Below, piece by piece: positions 8,325 through 17,529 of a stretch of DNA of 64,000 nt (its first letter is position 1; every line of letters begins with the position of its first letter). The position numbers were made by a program, and so were the translations under genes. Origin of the DNA: Mediterraneibacter butyricigenes (GTDB lineage: Bacteria > Bacillota > Clostridia > Lachnospirales > Lachnospiraceae); assembly GCF_003574295.1 (NCBI RefSeq), contig NZ_BHGK01000001.1, positions 124,001-188,000 of the forward strand, given 5' to 3'. The notes under the pieces were generated by a model. The model saw nothing but the letters and a program-made list of their open reading frames with translations. It was not told where the DNA came from and ran no database searches.

Positions 8325-9174
8325 TATTTTGAACCTCCTCAATTATATTATTGGGCGTGGATGCCCCTGCTGTAATACCTACTGTTTCCACGGACCTTAA
8401 TTGATTCATATTCAAATCGTCAAGTGTCTGTATATAGTACGTATCCGCACATGCCCCTCGGCATATTTCAAATAGTTTTTGGGTGTTCGAACTGTGTTTA
8501 TCGCCGATCACGATCATCGCATCCACCGCCTCTGCAATGGATTTTGCTTCGGTCTGGCGTTCTTTCGTCGCACCACAGATTGTATTTAAAACACTAATAT
8601 CATAACTCTTTTTTTCTATAATTTCAACTAATTCTTTAAATTTATTGTAATTAAATGTCGTCTGTGCCACGACACACACCGAAGCGTTGTCCTCCACCTC
8701 AAATGTGCATGCTTCTTCTTCCGTTTTCAGGACCGTCACCGGGCCATTCACCCAGCCTTTGATCCCTATCACCTCCGGGTGATCTTCACTTCCTATGATC
8801 ACAATGTGTTTTCCTTCCCGGCTTTCCTTCTCCACAATGTTATGGATCTTTTTTACAAAAGGACAGGTCGCATCCACGATTTCCAGACCTTTGGCTTCCA
8901 TCTTGTCATAGATTCTTTTTTCCACACCATGAGAACGGATGATCACCGTTCCCTCCGAAATTCCGTCTAGAGCATCTTCCGTCCTCAGAACCTGCACGCC
9001 TTTTTTCTCCAGATCCTTGATCACTTCTTCATTGTGTATGATCGGTCCGTAAGTATAGATCTTTTTTTCGTCTTCCACATCTGACTGTTCTTTTTCTATC
9101 TGCCGGTAGACGGTATCTACCGCCCGCTTTACTCCAAAGCAGAACCCGGCCGTTTTCGCAAGCTTTACTTCCAT
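8305..9174 (-). CDS. ispH: 4-hydroxy-3-methylbut-2-enyl diphosphate reductase
   Basis: IspH carries out the last step of the MEP isoprenoid pathway, making IPP and DMAPP with a [4Fe-4S] cluster. The 289-residue protein has the three cluster cysteines: Cys12 in GFCFGV, Cys104 in DATCPFV and Cys200 in TICGATKERQ; also the conserved SHG and TAGASTP motifs. The start ATG follows AAAAAGGAGAG. It sits between cmk (58-nt gap) and the S1-domain gene, with which it overlaps by 20 nt. dxs and ispA of the same pathway occur at 49-52 kb. Confidence 0.96.
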   Translation of the reverse strand: MEVKLAKTAGFCFGVKRAVDTVYRQIEKEQSDVEDEKKIYTYGPIIHNEEVIKDLEKKGVQVLRTEDALDGISEGTVIIRSHGVEKRIYDKMEAKGLEIVDATCPFVKKIHNIVEKESREGKHIVIIGSEDHPEVIGIKGWVNGPVTVLKTEEEACTFEVEDNASVCVVAQTTFNYNKFKELVEIIEKKSYDISVLNTICGATKERQTEAKSIAEAVDAMIVIGDKHSSNTQKLFEICRGACADTYYIQTLDDLNMNQLRSVETVGITAGASTPNNIIEEVQNNVRIIF

Positions 9175-9232
9175 AATCTGTAAACTCTCCTTTTTAATGT
9201 TTCAGATGATAATTTCAGTCCGTGAATCCCAA

Positions 9233-9889
9233 TCATTTACACAATTCCAGAATCTTCTCTGTCACTTCCTCAATGGAAAGATCGGAACTGTCGATCAGGA
9301 TTGCATCCTCTGCCTGTTTCAGTGGTGCAATCTCACGGTTCATATCCCGCTCATCCCGGGCAATGATCTCTCTTTCAATCTCATCCAGATTACAGTCCAC
9401 ATTTTTTTCACGCAATTCCAGATATCTGCGGTTTGCTCTTGTCCTGGAGCTGGCTGTCAGATAGACTTTCACATCCGCATCCGGAAGAATATTGGTTCCG
9501 ATATCTCTTCCATCCATTACCACATCTTTTTCCTTCGCCAGATTTCTCTGAAGGCTGAGCAGCTTCTGTCTCACTTCCGGAATCGCCGAACTGATGGATG
9601 CCATCTTTCCGACCTCTTCCTTCCGAAGTAATGCGGTTACATTTTTTCCATTCAGATAAATCTGCTGTTCGCCATCCTCATATGCAATGGAAACTTCCGC
9701 ATTCTGACAGGCTTTTGCAATCTCTTCCTTCTCATCCGGTGAAATCTTCTGCTCCAGGAAATAAATTGCCATTCCCCGATACATCGCGCCTGTATCTACA
9801 TATATAAATCCTTTTTCTTTTGCAACCCGCTTTGCAATCGTGCTTTTTCCGGCTCCTGCCGGTCCGTCAATCGCCACATTGTATCCCAT
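9233..9889 (-). CDS. cmk: Cytidylate kinase
   Basis: Cmk phosphorylates CMP and dCMP with ATP. The 218-residue protein starts with the P-loop GPAGAGKST (residues 9-17), followed by YVDTGAMYR, the GRDIGT motif near residue 130 and an arginine-rich lid (TRANRRYLEL). The length is normal for bacterial Cmk. It lies in the operon BaiN-like flavoprotein, cmk, ispH, S1; the cmk-ispH-rpsA association is common in Firmicutes. Confidence 0.96.
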   Translation of the reverse strand: MGYNVAIDGPAGAGKSTIAKRVAKEKGFIYVDTGAMYRGMAIYFLEQKISPDEKEEIAKACQNAEVSIAYEDGEQQIYLNGKNVTALLRKEEVGKMASISSAIPEVRQKLLSLQRNLAKEKDVVMDGRDIGTNILPDADVKVYLTASSRTRANRRYLELREKNVDCNLDEIEREIIARDERDMNREIAPLKQAEDAILIDSSDLSIEEVTEKILELCK

Positions 9890-9974
9890 ATCTTCTCCTC
9901 TTTTCCTTCTATCTGTTGTGCCCCGGTTCCGCTTCTATACTTCTGCCGGCATCTCTCGAATTTCTTTAGCTGCG

Positions 9975-11219
9975 TCATTCTCCATAAGCTGCCGCAAGTC
10001 CCGCCGTATATCCGGTAGACCAGGCAATCTGCAGATTAAATCCTCCGGTCTGCGCATCCAGATCCAGGACCTCTCCTGCGAAATACAGTCCTTTCACCAA
10101 TTTAGATTCCATCGTGCCAGGATCGATTTCTTTCACATTTACACCACCTGAAGTAATGATCGCCTCACTGAAACCACGAAGCCCGGTAAGCGTCAGTTCC
10201 AGATTCTTTATCAGTTCTACAAAATGCTGTCGCTCTTCTCTCGTGATCTCATGTACCCGTTTTCTCGGATCAATTCCGCAAAGTTCCAGCATTACCGGTC
10301 TTAACTTGGACGGGAACAGTTTTTCCACAGCGTTTCCGAACTGCTTATTATGATTCTCTTCAAACTCACGCAGCACCCTCTGATCCAGTTGCTCCTTTGA
10401 AAGCGCTGGTTTCAGATCAATCACAAATCGAAGTTCTTCCTGTTTCAGCTTTCTGCCCACCAGGCTGCTGGCCGTCAGAACCAACGGGCCACTGACCCCG
10501 TAATGGGTGAACAGCATCTCACCGAATCCCTCATATAACTTTTTCTTCTTCTGGAAAATCCGCACCTCTACATTTCGTAAAGACAGCCCCTGTAACTCTT
10601 TGACCCATTCTTCCTTTGCCGTCATCGGCACCAGTGCCGGAACCAGTTCCTGCACCTTATGTCCCGCTTCTTTTGCAAATCGATATCCATCCCCCGTGGA
10701 TCCGGTACTCTGATAAGAATATCCACCGGTTGCCACGATACAGGCATCTGCCCTGACGATCTCACCATCCGCTTTCTTAACCCCACAGAATTTTCCATCA
10801 GCGATCACCATAGAGTCTGCTTTTGTATACAGGTATACATCTACATTATTCTTCTGTAATTCCTGTTTCAGAACACGAATCACGTCCGAAGAATGGTCAC
10901 TGTTCGGAAACACCCGTTCTCCTCGTTCCGTTTTCAACTCCAGACCCGCTTCTTCAAAGAATTCCATGGTCTGTTCATTGGTAAATCCATAAAAACTACT
11001 GTACAGAAATTTCGGATTGCGCAGTACGGCCCGAAACAGATTTTCTATATCGCAGGCATTTGTCAGATTGCAACGTCCTTTTCCTGTGATGAAGATCTTC
11101 TTTCCCAGTTTTTCATTCTGTTCAAACAGATCTACCTGACAACCGTTTTTTGCAGCAGTGATCGCAGCCATCATTCCGGCCGCCCCTCCGCCGATTACAA
11201 TTACCTTTTTCATATCCAT
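9975..11219 (-). CDS. NAD(P)/FAD-dependent oxidoreductase, HI0933/BaiN-like family
   Basis: The protein (414 residues from the ATG at 11219, spaced 6 nt from AAAGGA) begins with the FAD-binding Rossmann motif VIGGGAAGMMAA, has the family's FITGKGRCNLTN motif and a C-terminal GGFNLQIAWSTGYTAG block that closes the FAD site. Two further in-frame ATGs (11225, 11213) are close and cannot be excluded. Members of this family include BaiN, linked to bile acid 7-dehydroxylation, but most members are uncharacterised housekeeping flavoproteins. The neighbourhood (cmk, ispH) gives no bile acid context, so I assign the family only. Confidence 0.88.
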   Translation of the reverse strand: MDMKKVIVIGGGAAGMMAAITAAKNGCQVDLFEQNEKLGKKIFITGKGRCNLTNACDIENLFRAVLRNPKFLYSSFYGFTNEQTMEFFEEAGLELKTERGERVFPNSDHSSDVIRVLKQELQKNNVDVYLYTKADSMVIADGKFCGVKKADGEIVRADACIVATGGYSYQSTGSTGDGYRFAKEAGHKVQELVPALVPMTAKEEWVKELQGLSLRNVEVRIFQKKKKLYEGFGEMLFTHYGVSGPLVLTASSLVGRKLKQEELRFVIDLKPALSKEQLDQRVLREFEENHNKQFGNAVEKLFPSKLRPVMLELCGIDPRKRVHEITREERQHFVELIKNLELTLTGLRGFSEAIITSGGVNVKEIDPGTMESKLVKGLYFAGEVLDLDAQTGGFNLQIAWSTGYTAGLAAAYGE

Positions 11220-11273
11220 CTCCATTCCTTTATCGACCAACAACAAAAATAGGAAAGAAAGTCCATTATCCTG

Positions 11274-12209
11274 TTATTTTTCTTTCCGTTGCTCGTCCGG
11301 ATAAGAAGTCATTTCCATCTTCTCGCTGACAGGACCCAACTCATCTCCGCTGTACACCTGATACTCATCCCAGATTTCTTCCAGCATTTCCAGGGTCTCT
11401 ACCACATTTTTCTGTCGTTTCATACACAACGCAACCACCAGCGCATTGATCACACTCAGCGGAGCCACCAGCGAATCTACGATCGAAGCCATATCGCTTC
11501 TCGCAATCAGATTGCAGGAAGAATACAGGTTCATGGGAGAATGTATGCTGTCTGTCAGCGTAATAACCTTTGCCTTGCGATTTCCGGCAAATTCCAGCGC
11601 TTTCAGAGTTCTCATCGAATATCTGGGGAAGCTGATCCCGATAATCACATCTTCTTCTCCAATTCGAATCAACTGCTCGAAAATCTCGCTGGCACTGTTG
11701 GTATTGACCGATACCACATCCTCACAGATCAGATTCAGATAGAACGTCAGGAACGAAGCCAGCGGCGCACAGCTTCGGATTCCAACCACATAAATCTTTC
11801 TGGCTGCAAGGATTGTTTCCACCGCAAGATCAAACGCTTTCTGATCAATATTTTCCAAAGTTAACTTGATCTTATCGATATCAGAATGTAATACGGTAGA
11901 TAAAATTTCCGCGGGAGCCACTCTTCCATACGTCACTTCCATTCGCTGGATGGAATTCAGGCGATTGCGCACCACTTCCTCCAGTGCTTTCTGAAATCCC
12001 GGATACCCCTGATAGCCAAGCTGAACCGCAAATCGGACTACGGTCGATTCACTGACCCCTACCATTTTCCCTAGACTGGACGCTGTCAGGAAAACAGCTT
12101 TATCATAATTTTCTCTCACATAATCCGCCAGGCGTTTCTGTCCCTTACTCAGTTTTTCATATTTTTCATCAATCCGCAGCAGCAGTTCTTTTGTCCCACT
12201 TTCTTCCAC
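11274..12209 (-). CDS. MurR/RpiR family transcriptional regulator
   Basis: The 311-residue protein has an N-terminal helix-turn-helix domain (about residues 20-80, with TASSLGKMVGVSESTVVRFA) and a C-terminal SIS sugar-phosphate-binding domain (about 125-260, with YVVGIRSC and GISFPRYS). Such regulators respond to phosphosugars or amino sugars. The start is GTG at 12209 behind AAGGAG. It is the first gene of the operon leading to cmk and ispH, with a good promoter upstream; no sugar genes are adjacent, so its ligand and targets cannot be read from context. Confidence 0.9.
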   Translation of the reverse strand: MEESGTKELLLRIDEKYEKLSKGQKRLADYVRENYDKAVFLTASSLGKMVGVSESTVVRFAVQLGYQGYPGFQKALEEVVRNRLNSIQRMEVTYGRVAPAEILSTVLHSDIDKIKLTLENIDQKAFDLAVETILAARKIYVVGIRSCAPLASFLTFYLNLICEDVVSVNTNSASEIFEQLIRIGEEDVIIGISFPRYSMRTLKALEFAGNRKAKVITLTDSIHSPMNLYSSCNLIARSDMASIVDSLVAPLSVINALVVALCMKRQKNVVETLEMLEEIWDEYQVYSGDELGPVSEKMEMTSYPDEQRKEK

Positions 12210-12250
12210 GTTCCCTGTTCTCCTTCATCTTATCCTGTCGCATGCCACTC

Positions 12251-12279
12251 AGTATACTATGCTTTTTCTCACTTTGCAA
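12251..12279 (-). promoter_or_regulatory. Predicted sigma-A promoter of the rpiR-cmk-ispH-S1 operon
   Basis: TTGCAA, a 17-nt spacer and TATACT lie about 42 nt upstream of the GTG start of the RpiR regulator. Confidence 0.7.
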
Positions 12280-12361
12280 ATCCGACTTCCTGTACTTTCT
12301 CATCGTTCATCTGCTCGTCCTTTCAGCTAGCAACATCGTTCCCCATGCTCAGCTCCATGAT

Positions 12362-14377
12362 TCAGTTCTTATGAATTTCCCTTGTATACTCTTTCAGCCA
12401 TTCTTTCTCCTCTGCTTCCAGATAAGGAGAAATCTTTTCCCAGACCCTTTTATGGTACCGATTCAGTAATTCACACTGTTCTTCACTTAAATATTCCAGA
12501 TCTATCGCATCCAGGTCAATCGGGACCAATGTCAATATTTCAAATTTCAGAAACTCTCCGAACGCATTGATTGTATCCTTGCATACAATCAGTTCATTTT
12601 CTGTACGAATTCCGTATTTTCCTTCTATATAAATTCCCGGCTCGTCAGTGATGATCATATTTTCCAATAATTCCTGCTGATTCCTTCTCGGATTCCAGTG
12701 AAAGGCGATCGGAGGTTCATGTACATTTCCCAGATACCCTACCCCATGTCCTGTTCCGTGATTAAAGTCTTTCCGATATTTCCAGAATGGCGCACGTGCC
12801 GCATAATCCAGACTGGCTCCGGAACAACCTTTCTTAAACACTGCATCCGCCAGATTCAAAGCCCCGGCTAGGACGATCGTAAAATCTTCTTTCTCTCCCT
12901 CCGTCAAGTCCCCCAGCGCAATCGTTCTGGTCACATCCGTAGAACCCTGCAGATAATGTCCTCCCGTATCCGTCAGATAAAGTCCCCTTGGCTGTAATTC
13001 CACATCCGTTTCTTCTGTCGCCGAATAATGTACGATCGCTCCATGGGCTCCGTAAGCTGAAATCGGCGCAAAGCTAGGTTCCAGAAAATCTCCCTGTGCC
13101 TTTCTCAAGGCTTCCAGTTTTTCTGCCGCTGAGATTTCCGTGATTCTTTCTTTTCCAACCTGCTTTTTCAGCCAGTACATAAATTTGGTATGAGCAATTC
13201 CATCTTTCAGATGTGCCTGTTTTTCATTCTCTGCTTCTACCGGATTTTTCACACACTTCATCAGAACTTCCGGATTGGCACTTTCTATTTTCTTCACAGA
13301 CTCCGGAATCTTCCGATACAGGCTGTAATTTACTCTCGCCGGATCGAGCAGCAGTTTTTCTTTCTCTGAAAGTGTTGCAATCTCTTCATAAATCTGTTCA
13401 TAAGGACACAGTTCCACATTTAATCCAAACAGATACTCTTTCAATTTTTCTGAAAATTTCTCTTCCTCCGCATAAAGCCGGATTTGCGACTCCATAACCA
13501 GTGCATACGCCAGTACAAACGGGCAGTATGCCACATCATTTCCCCTGATATTAAAAAGCCATGCGATGTCATCCAGACTTGTCAGCAAGTGGCTGGTCGC
13601 GCCTTTTTCCTGCATTTTCTCCCGAATCCGTGCAATTTTTTGCTCTGCCGATTCGCCTGCATACTGTTCCTCCAGTAAAAACGCCGGTTCCATCGGAAAT
13701 TTCGGGCAATCCATCCAGATTTCATGGATCAGATCCTGTTCAAAAAGAAGTTGTCCCTCTTTTTCATTCACAATTTTCTCAATCGCTTCTCCTGTGGCTT
13801 TATCGAAACAACGCCCGTCCAGACCCACATTTTCTCCTGTCCCTAATTCAGATTTTAAAAATTCCAACACAGTCGGAACGTCAGGCTCCCCCATTTTTTG
13901 AAGCTGGATTCCACTTTCCCTAAGCTGGGATTCTGCCTGAAGAAAATACCGTCCATCCGTCCAGAGAAAAGCCTGTTCCTTTGTCACAAAAGCCGTTCCC
14001 GCAGATCCGGTAAAACCTGTCAGATATTCTCTCGCCTTGAAATAGTCTCCCACATATTCGCTCTGGTGAAAATCAGCCGTAGGAACGATGTAATAATCCA
14101 TCTGATATTCCTGCATTTTTCTTCGAAGTTCTTCGATTCGGGTTCTTATCCTGTTCAATGTATCCGCCTCCATGTCTGTATTTTTCTCTGTATTTATATC
14201 CACATCTATGTCTGTATTTACATCTGTTTCTATCTCTGCATTCTTGTCTGTATTTACATCTGTTTCTATCTCTGCATTCTTGTCTGCATTTGCATCTGTT
14301 TCTATCTCTGCATTCTTGTCTGCATTTATCTCTGTATTCCTGACATCACATGCTACTGCCCCTTTATACTTTCCCAT
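12362..14377 (-). CDS. Xaa-Pro aminopeptidase (aminopeptidase P, M24B) with repetitive acidic N-terminus
   Basis: The catalytic part is a three-domain aminopeptidase P of the long eukaryote-like type: an N-terminal creatinase domain from about residue 70, a middle domain, and the C-terminal pita-bread domain with metal ligands in DTGGHYLQGSTDVTRT, HGTGHGVGYLGNVHE, DEPGIYIEG and ENELI. It releases N-terminal residues before proline. The reading frame extends about 68 residues beyond the normal start as a low-complexity acidic stretch made of a 12-residue repeat (NAEIETDVNTDK type). I give the first in-frame ATG (14377, 671 residues); an internal ATG at 14173 matches the usual family start. Neither has a strong ribosome-binding site. 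Confidence 0.85.
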   Translation of the reverse strand: MGKYKGAVACDVRNTEINADKNAEIETDANADKNAEIETDVNTDKNAEIETDVNTDIDVDINTEKNTDMEADTLNRIRTRIEELRRKMQEYQMDYYIVPTADFHQSEYVGDYFKAREYLTGFTGSAGTAFVTKEQAFLWTDGRYFLQAESQLRESGIQLQKMGEPDVPTVLEFLKSELGTGENVGLDGRCFDKATGEAIEKIVNEKEGQLLFEQDLIHEIWMDCPKFPMEPAFLLEEQYAGESAEQKIARIREKMQEKGATSHLLTSLDDIAWLFNIRGNDVAYCPFVLAYALVMESQIRLYAEEEKFSEKLKEYLFGLNVELCPYEQIYEEIATLSEKEKLLLDPARVNYSLYRKIPESVKKIESANPEVLMKCVKNPVEAENEKQAHLKDGIAHTKFMYWLKKQVGKERITEISAAEKLEALRKAQGDFLEPSFAPISAYGAHGAIVHYSATEETDVELQPRGLYLTDTGGHYLQGSTDVTRTIALGDLTEGEKEDFTIVLAGALNLADAVFKKGCSGASLDYAARAPFWKYRKDFNHGTGHGVGYLGNVHEPPIAFHWNPRRNQQELLENMIITDEPGIYIEGKYGIRTENELIVCKDTINAFGEFLKFEILTLVPIDLDAIDLEYLSEEQCELLNRYHKRVWEKISPYLEAEEKEWLKEYTREIHKN
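14209..14340 (-). repeat. 36-bp tandem repeat array inside the aminopeptidase reading frame
   Basis: Units at 14209-14244 and 14245-14280 are identical, the unit at 14281-14316 differs by two transitions, and a partial fourth follows to 14340. Degenerate copies extend down to about 14174. Because 36 is a multiple of three, copy-number change keeps the frame and adds or removes 12 residues. Each unit is itself built from hexamer-like TCTGTA/TCTGCA words. Confidence 0.9.
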
Positions 14378-14460
14378 CTGTAAGCCAGGCAATCAGATTT
14401 TTATATCACACAAATGCCCTATATAGTTTAACAAAAATCCGCCCCAAATGAAAGTATAAC

Positions 14461-14500
14461 TAAAAAAACTGTATCCAACGATTTCTCATCAGATACAGTT
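14461..14500 (-). terminator. Intrinsic terminator after the carboxyltransferase operon
   Basis: A 9-bp perfect stem (AACTGTATC with GATACAGTT) with a 16-nt loop is followed on the minus strand by a run of seven T. It lies 27 nt past the stop codon of the oadA-like gene. Confidence 0.8.
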
Positions 14501-14526
14501 CTTCTTATACAACATTATATACAGTT

Positions 14527-15942
14527 TTATACCGGATATGCTCCATTTTCAGTGTCAGCAACGGTTGCATCCACCTTTGTCTGCTGTGCTTCTCTGTATT
14601 TAAAGAAGTCAACTGCAACCTGCGGGAACAATGCATAAGACAGTACGTCTTCATCCTGCTGGATCCACTGTTCACATTCTTTGCGGAGAGTATCCAACTC
14701 ATCCGGGATCAGATCTGCCGGACGGCAGGTGATCACTTCTGCATTTTCACCGATAACTTTCTTCTGAACCTCAGGATTGAACGGTTTTACCGTTGCTCCG
14801 TATTTTCCGGAAAGGATATCTTTTGTCTCCTTTGTTGCAACTTTATAACGCTCTCCCATCAGTACATTAAACACAGCCTGAGTTCCAACGATCTGGGAAG
14901 AAGGTGTAACAAGCGGCGGCTCACCAAGGTCAGCACGTACTCTCGGAACTTCCTCCAGCACTTCGTAGAATTTGTCTTCCGCTCCCTGCTCTGCAAGCTG
15001 GGAAGTCAGGTTGGACAGCATTCCTCCCGGAACCTGATAAAGCAGTGTCTTAATGTTGACACCCAGGTTCTTCGGATTCAGCAATCCGCTCTCCAGTGCA
15101 TCATCACGGATCGGACGGAAGTAATCAGCAATCTCAGCCAGAAGATTCTGATCCAGACCTGTATCATAAGGTGTTCCCTTAAATGTCTCAACCATAACCT
15201 CTGTTGCCGGCTGGGAAGTACCCAGTGCGAACGGTGAGATTGCAGTATCGATGATATCAGCACCAGCTTCTACGGATTTCAGATAAGTCATGGAACCTAC
15301 ACCGGAAGTATAGTGTGTATGCATCTCAATCGGAATGTCTACTGCTTCTTTCAGAGCTGCAACCAGTTCTGTTGCCTGATACGGACAAAGCAGACCAGCC
15401 ATATCTTTTACACAGATAGAATCTGCGCCCATGTCCTCAATCTTCTTTGCCAGATCAGTCCAGTAGTCCAATGTATAAGCATCTCCCAATGTATAGGATA
15501 ATGCAACCTGTGCATGAGCTTTTTCCTTATTAGCCGCCTTTACTGCTGTCTGCAGGTTTCTCATATCATTTAAGCAGTCAAAAATACGGATAATATCGAT
15601 TCCGTTTGCAACAGATTTCTGTACGAAATACTCTACCACGTCATCTGCATATGGACGATATCCCAGGATATTCTGTCCACGGAACAGCATCTGAAGCTTG
15701 GTATTTTTGAATCCGTCACGGAATTTACGAAGTCTGTCCCACGGATCCTCTTTCAGGAAACGTAAGGATGCATCAAAAGTAGCTCCACCCCAGCACTCTA
15801 CGGCATGGTATCCGACCTTATCCATCTTGTCGATGATCGGGAGCATCTGTTCTGTTGTCATTCTGGTTGCGATCAGAGACTGATGTGCATCACGCAGGAT
15901 GGTCTCTGTAATCTTAACCGGTTTCTTCTCTATCTCTGCCAT
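14527..15942 (-). CDS. Pyruvate/oxaloacetate carboxyltransferase (OadA / transcarboxylase 5S-like)
   Basis: This 471-residue enzyme is the HMGL-like carboxyltransferase that moves CO2 between oxaloacetate/pyruvate and carboxybiotin. The motifs ETILRDAHQSL (metal-binding Asp), the GGATFDASLRFL block, the MLFRGQNILGYR block, active-site KDMAG and metal-binding HTH are present, followed by the PYC/OADA conserved domain. It lacks a fused biotin domain, so it must use the separate carrier at 17141-17515. Start: ATG at 15942 with AAAGGAGAA. It is the last gene of a five-gene operon with a CoA carboxyltransferase at its head, which recalls the 12S/5S/1.3S transcarboxylase. Confidence 0.92.
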   Translation of the reverse strand: MAEIEKKPVKITETILRDAHQSLIATRMTTEQMLPIIDKMDKVGYHAVECWGGATFDASLRFLKEDPWDRLRKFRDGFKNTKLQMLFRGQNILGYRPYADDVVEYFVQKSVANGIDIIRIFDCLNDMRNLQTAVKAANKEKAHAQVALSYTLGDAYTLDYWTDLAKKIEDMGADSICVKDMAGLLCPYQATELVAALKEAVDIPIEMHTHYTSGVGSMTYLKSVEAGADIIDTAISPFALGTSQPATEVMVETFKGTPYDTGLDQNLLAEIADYFRPIRDDALESGLLNPKNLGVNIKTLLYQVPGGMLSNLTSQLAEQGAEDKFYEVLEEVPRVRADLGEPPLVTPSSQIVGTQAVFNVLMGERYKVATKETKDILSGKYGATVKPFNPEVQKKVIGENAEVITCRPADLIPDELDTLRKECEQWIQQDEDVLSYALFPQVAVDFFKYREAQQTKVDATVADTENGAYPV

Positions 15943-15968
15943 AATCAATTTTCTCCTTTATTCAGACT

Positions 15969-17120
15969 CTATTTCACACCAAAGATTGCCATGAACGTAC
16001 CGGCTGCTACGGCGGTACCGATAACACCTGCAACGTTTGGTCCCATTGCATGCATCAGCAGGAAATTGGTAGGATCTGCTTCTGCTCCGACTTTCTGCGA
16101 TACTCTGGCTGCCATAGGTACGGCAGATACTCCGGCTGAACCGATCAGCGGATTTACCTTACCTCCGGTTGCAAAGCACATCAGTTTACCGAACAATACT
16201 CCGGCTGCTGTACCAAATGCAAAGGCTACAAGACCCAGAATTACGATCTTAATGGTATCCCAGTTCAGGAATGCTTCTGCACTTGTGGTTGCACCTACAG
16301 AAGTACCAAGCAGAATAACTACGATGTACATCAACGCATTAGCAGCTGTCTCTGTCAACTGTCTTACAACTCCAGACTCTTTAAACAGATTACCAAGCAT
16401 CAACATACCAACCAGCGGTGCTGTAGTCGGAAGGATCGTACAAACTACGATTGTGATAATGATCGGGAAAAGGATCTTCTCCAGTTTGGAAACCGGACGA
16501 AGCTGTTCCATCTTGATCTTTCTTTCTTTTTCTGTGGTCAGAAGTTTCATGATCGGCGGCTGAATGATCGGCACCAGTGACATGTAAGAATATGCTGCCA
16601 CCGCGATCGGTCCCATGATTGCTGTCTGCTGCAGTTTACCTGCAAGGAAGATAGAAGTAGGGCCATCTGCTCCACCGATGATGGAAATTGCTGCTGCTGC
16701 TTTGTCTGTAAATCCCATCGCCATTGCTCCGAGATATGCAGCGAAAATACCGAACTGTGCGGCTGCTCCCAACAGGAAACTCTTCGGATTGGCGATCAGC
16801 GGTCCGAAGTCTGTCTGCGCACCAACACCAAGGAAGATCAGTGACGGAAGAATTGCCCATTCATCCAGCAGATAGAAATAATGTAACAGTCCACCTACTC
16901 CATTACTGGATTCCTCAACGCTGATCATAATGTCCGGGTAAATGTTGACAAGAAGCATACCGAATGAGATCGGCACCAGAAGGAGTGGCTCAAAGCCCTT
17001 TCCTACTGCTAAATACAGGAAAACACAGGCCACTGCGATCATTACAAGATTGCCCACTGTTAAGTTCATGAACGCAGTCTGTTGCACAAGGTTTTCCAAC
17101 GTGTTTGTTATATATTCCAT
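15969..17120 (-). CDS. Na+-translocating decarboxylase beta subunit
   Basis: The 383-residue membrane protein belongs to the OadB/MmdB/GcdB family, which decarboxylates carboxybiotin and exports Na+. About nine to eleven hydrophobic helices are visible. Conserved regions include GVGAQTDFGPLIANP, the IIGGADGPTSIFLAGKL motif with the Na+-site Asp, and GNLFKESGVV. The length is standard for the family. It lies between the biotin carrier and the 5S-like carboxyltransferase, with gaps of 20 and 26 nt. The substrate of the complex depends on which carboxyltransferase docks. Confidence 0.95.
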   Translation of the reverse strand: MEYITNTLENLVQQTAFMNLTVGNLVMIAVACVFLYLAVGKGFEPLLLVPISFGMLLVNIYPDIMISVEESSNGVGGLLHYFYLLDEWAILPSLIFLGVGAQTDFGPLIANPKSFLLGAAAQFGIFAAYLGAMAMGFTDKAAAAISIIGGADGPTSIFLAGKLQQTAIMGPIAVAAYSYMSLVPIIQPPIMKLLTTEKERKIKMEQLRPVSKLEKILFPIIITIVVCTILPTTAPLVGMLMLGNLFKESGVVRQLTETAANALMYIVVILLGTSVGATTSAEAFLNWDTIKIVILGLVAFAFGTAAGVLFGKLMCFATGGKVNPLIGSAGVSAVPMAARVSQKVGAEADPTNFLLMHAMGPNVAGVIGTAVAAGTFMAIFGVK

Positions 17121-17140
17121 TTGTCAAACCCCCTAATGTA

Positions 17141-17515
17141 CTAGTTTAATGTAGCTAAAACATCTCCTGCGTCGATTGCATCTCCGACTGCTACATTAAT
17201 ACTTGCAACGGTTCCTGCTTCCGGAGCTACAACCGGAATCTCCATCTTCATTGCCTCGATGATGACAACCGGATCACCGGCTGCTACGCTCTGTCCTACG
17301 TTTGCTGCGATCTGGAATACTTTTCCTGCTGCTCCTGCTTTTACTTCAATTCCGCCTGCTGCGGCTGCCGGTGCTGCCGGAGCCGGTGCTGCGGCCGGTG
17401 CTGCGGCAACTGGTGCCGCTACCGGAGCTGCTGCAACCGGTGCTGCTCCTGCGCCTTTTTCCTCAACTGTAACATCATATGCAACTCCATTTACTGTGAT
17501 TGTATAATTCTTCAT
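17141..17515 (-). CDS. Biotin carboxyl carrier protein of the decarboxylase/transcarboxylase
   Basis: This 124-residue protein has an N-terminal beta segment (YTITVNGVAYDVTVEE), an alanine/proline-rich flexible linker at about residues 22-54, and a C-terminal biotinyl domain with EAMKME; Lys90 should carry biotin. This layout matches the 1.3S subunit of transcarboxylase and the MmdC/GcdC carriers. It moves CO2 between the carboxyltransferases and the membrane beta subunit. A strong AGGAGG site precedes the ATG. No biotin ligase gene is visible in the window. Confidence 0.94.
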   Translation of the reverse strand: MKNYTITVNGVAYDVTVEEKGAGAAPVAAAPVAAPVAAAPAAAPAPAAPAAAAGGIEVKAGAAGKVFQIAANVGQSVAAGDPVVIIEAMKMEIPVVAPEAGTVASINVAVGDAIDAGDVLATLN

Positions 17516-17529
17516 TTTATTTCCTCCTG

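Noticed and set aside
14209-14340. CRISPR-like array (repeat length 36)
   Set aside because: Units are directly adjacent with no spacers and lie inside a coding frame; no cas genes nearby.
13898-14383. 161-residue plus-strand frame rich in Cys, Ile and Tyr
   Set aside because: It is the mirror of the 36-bp repeats in the aminopeptidase gene, open in several frames because the unit is a multiple of three.
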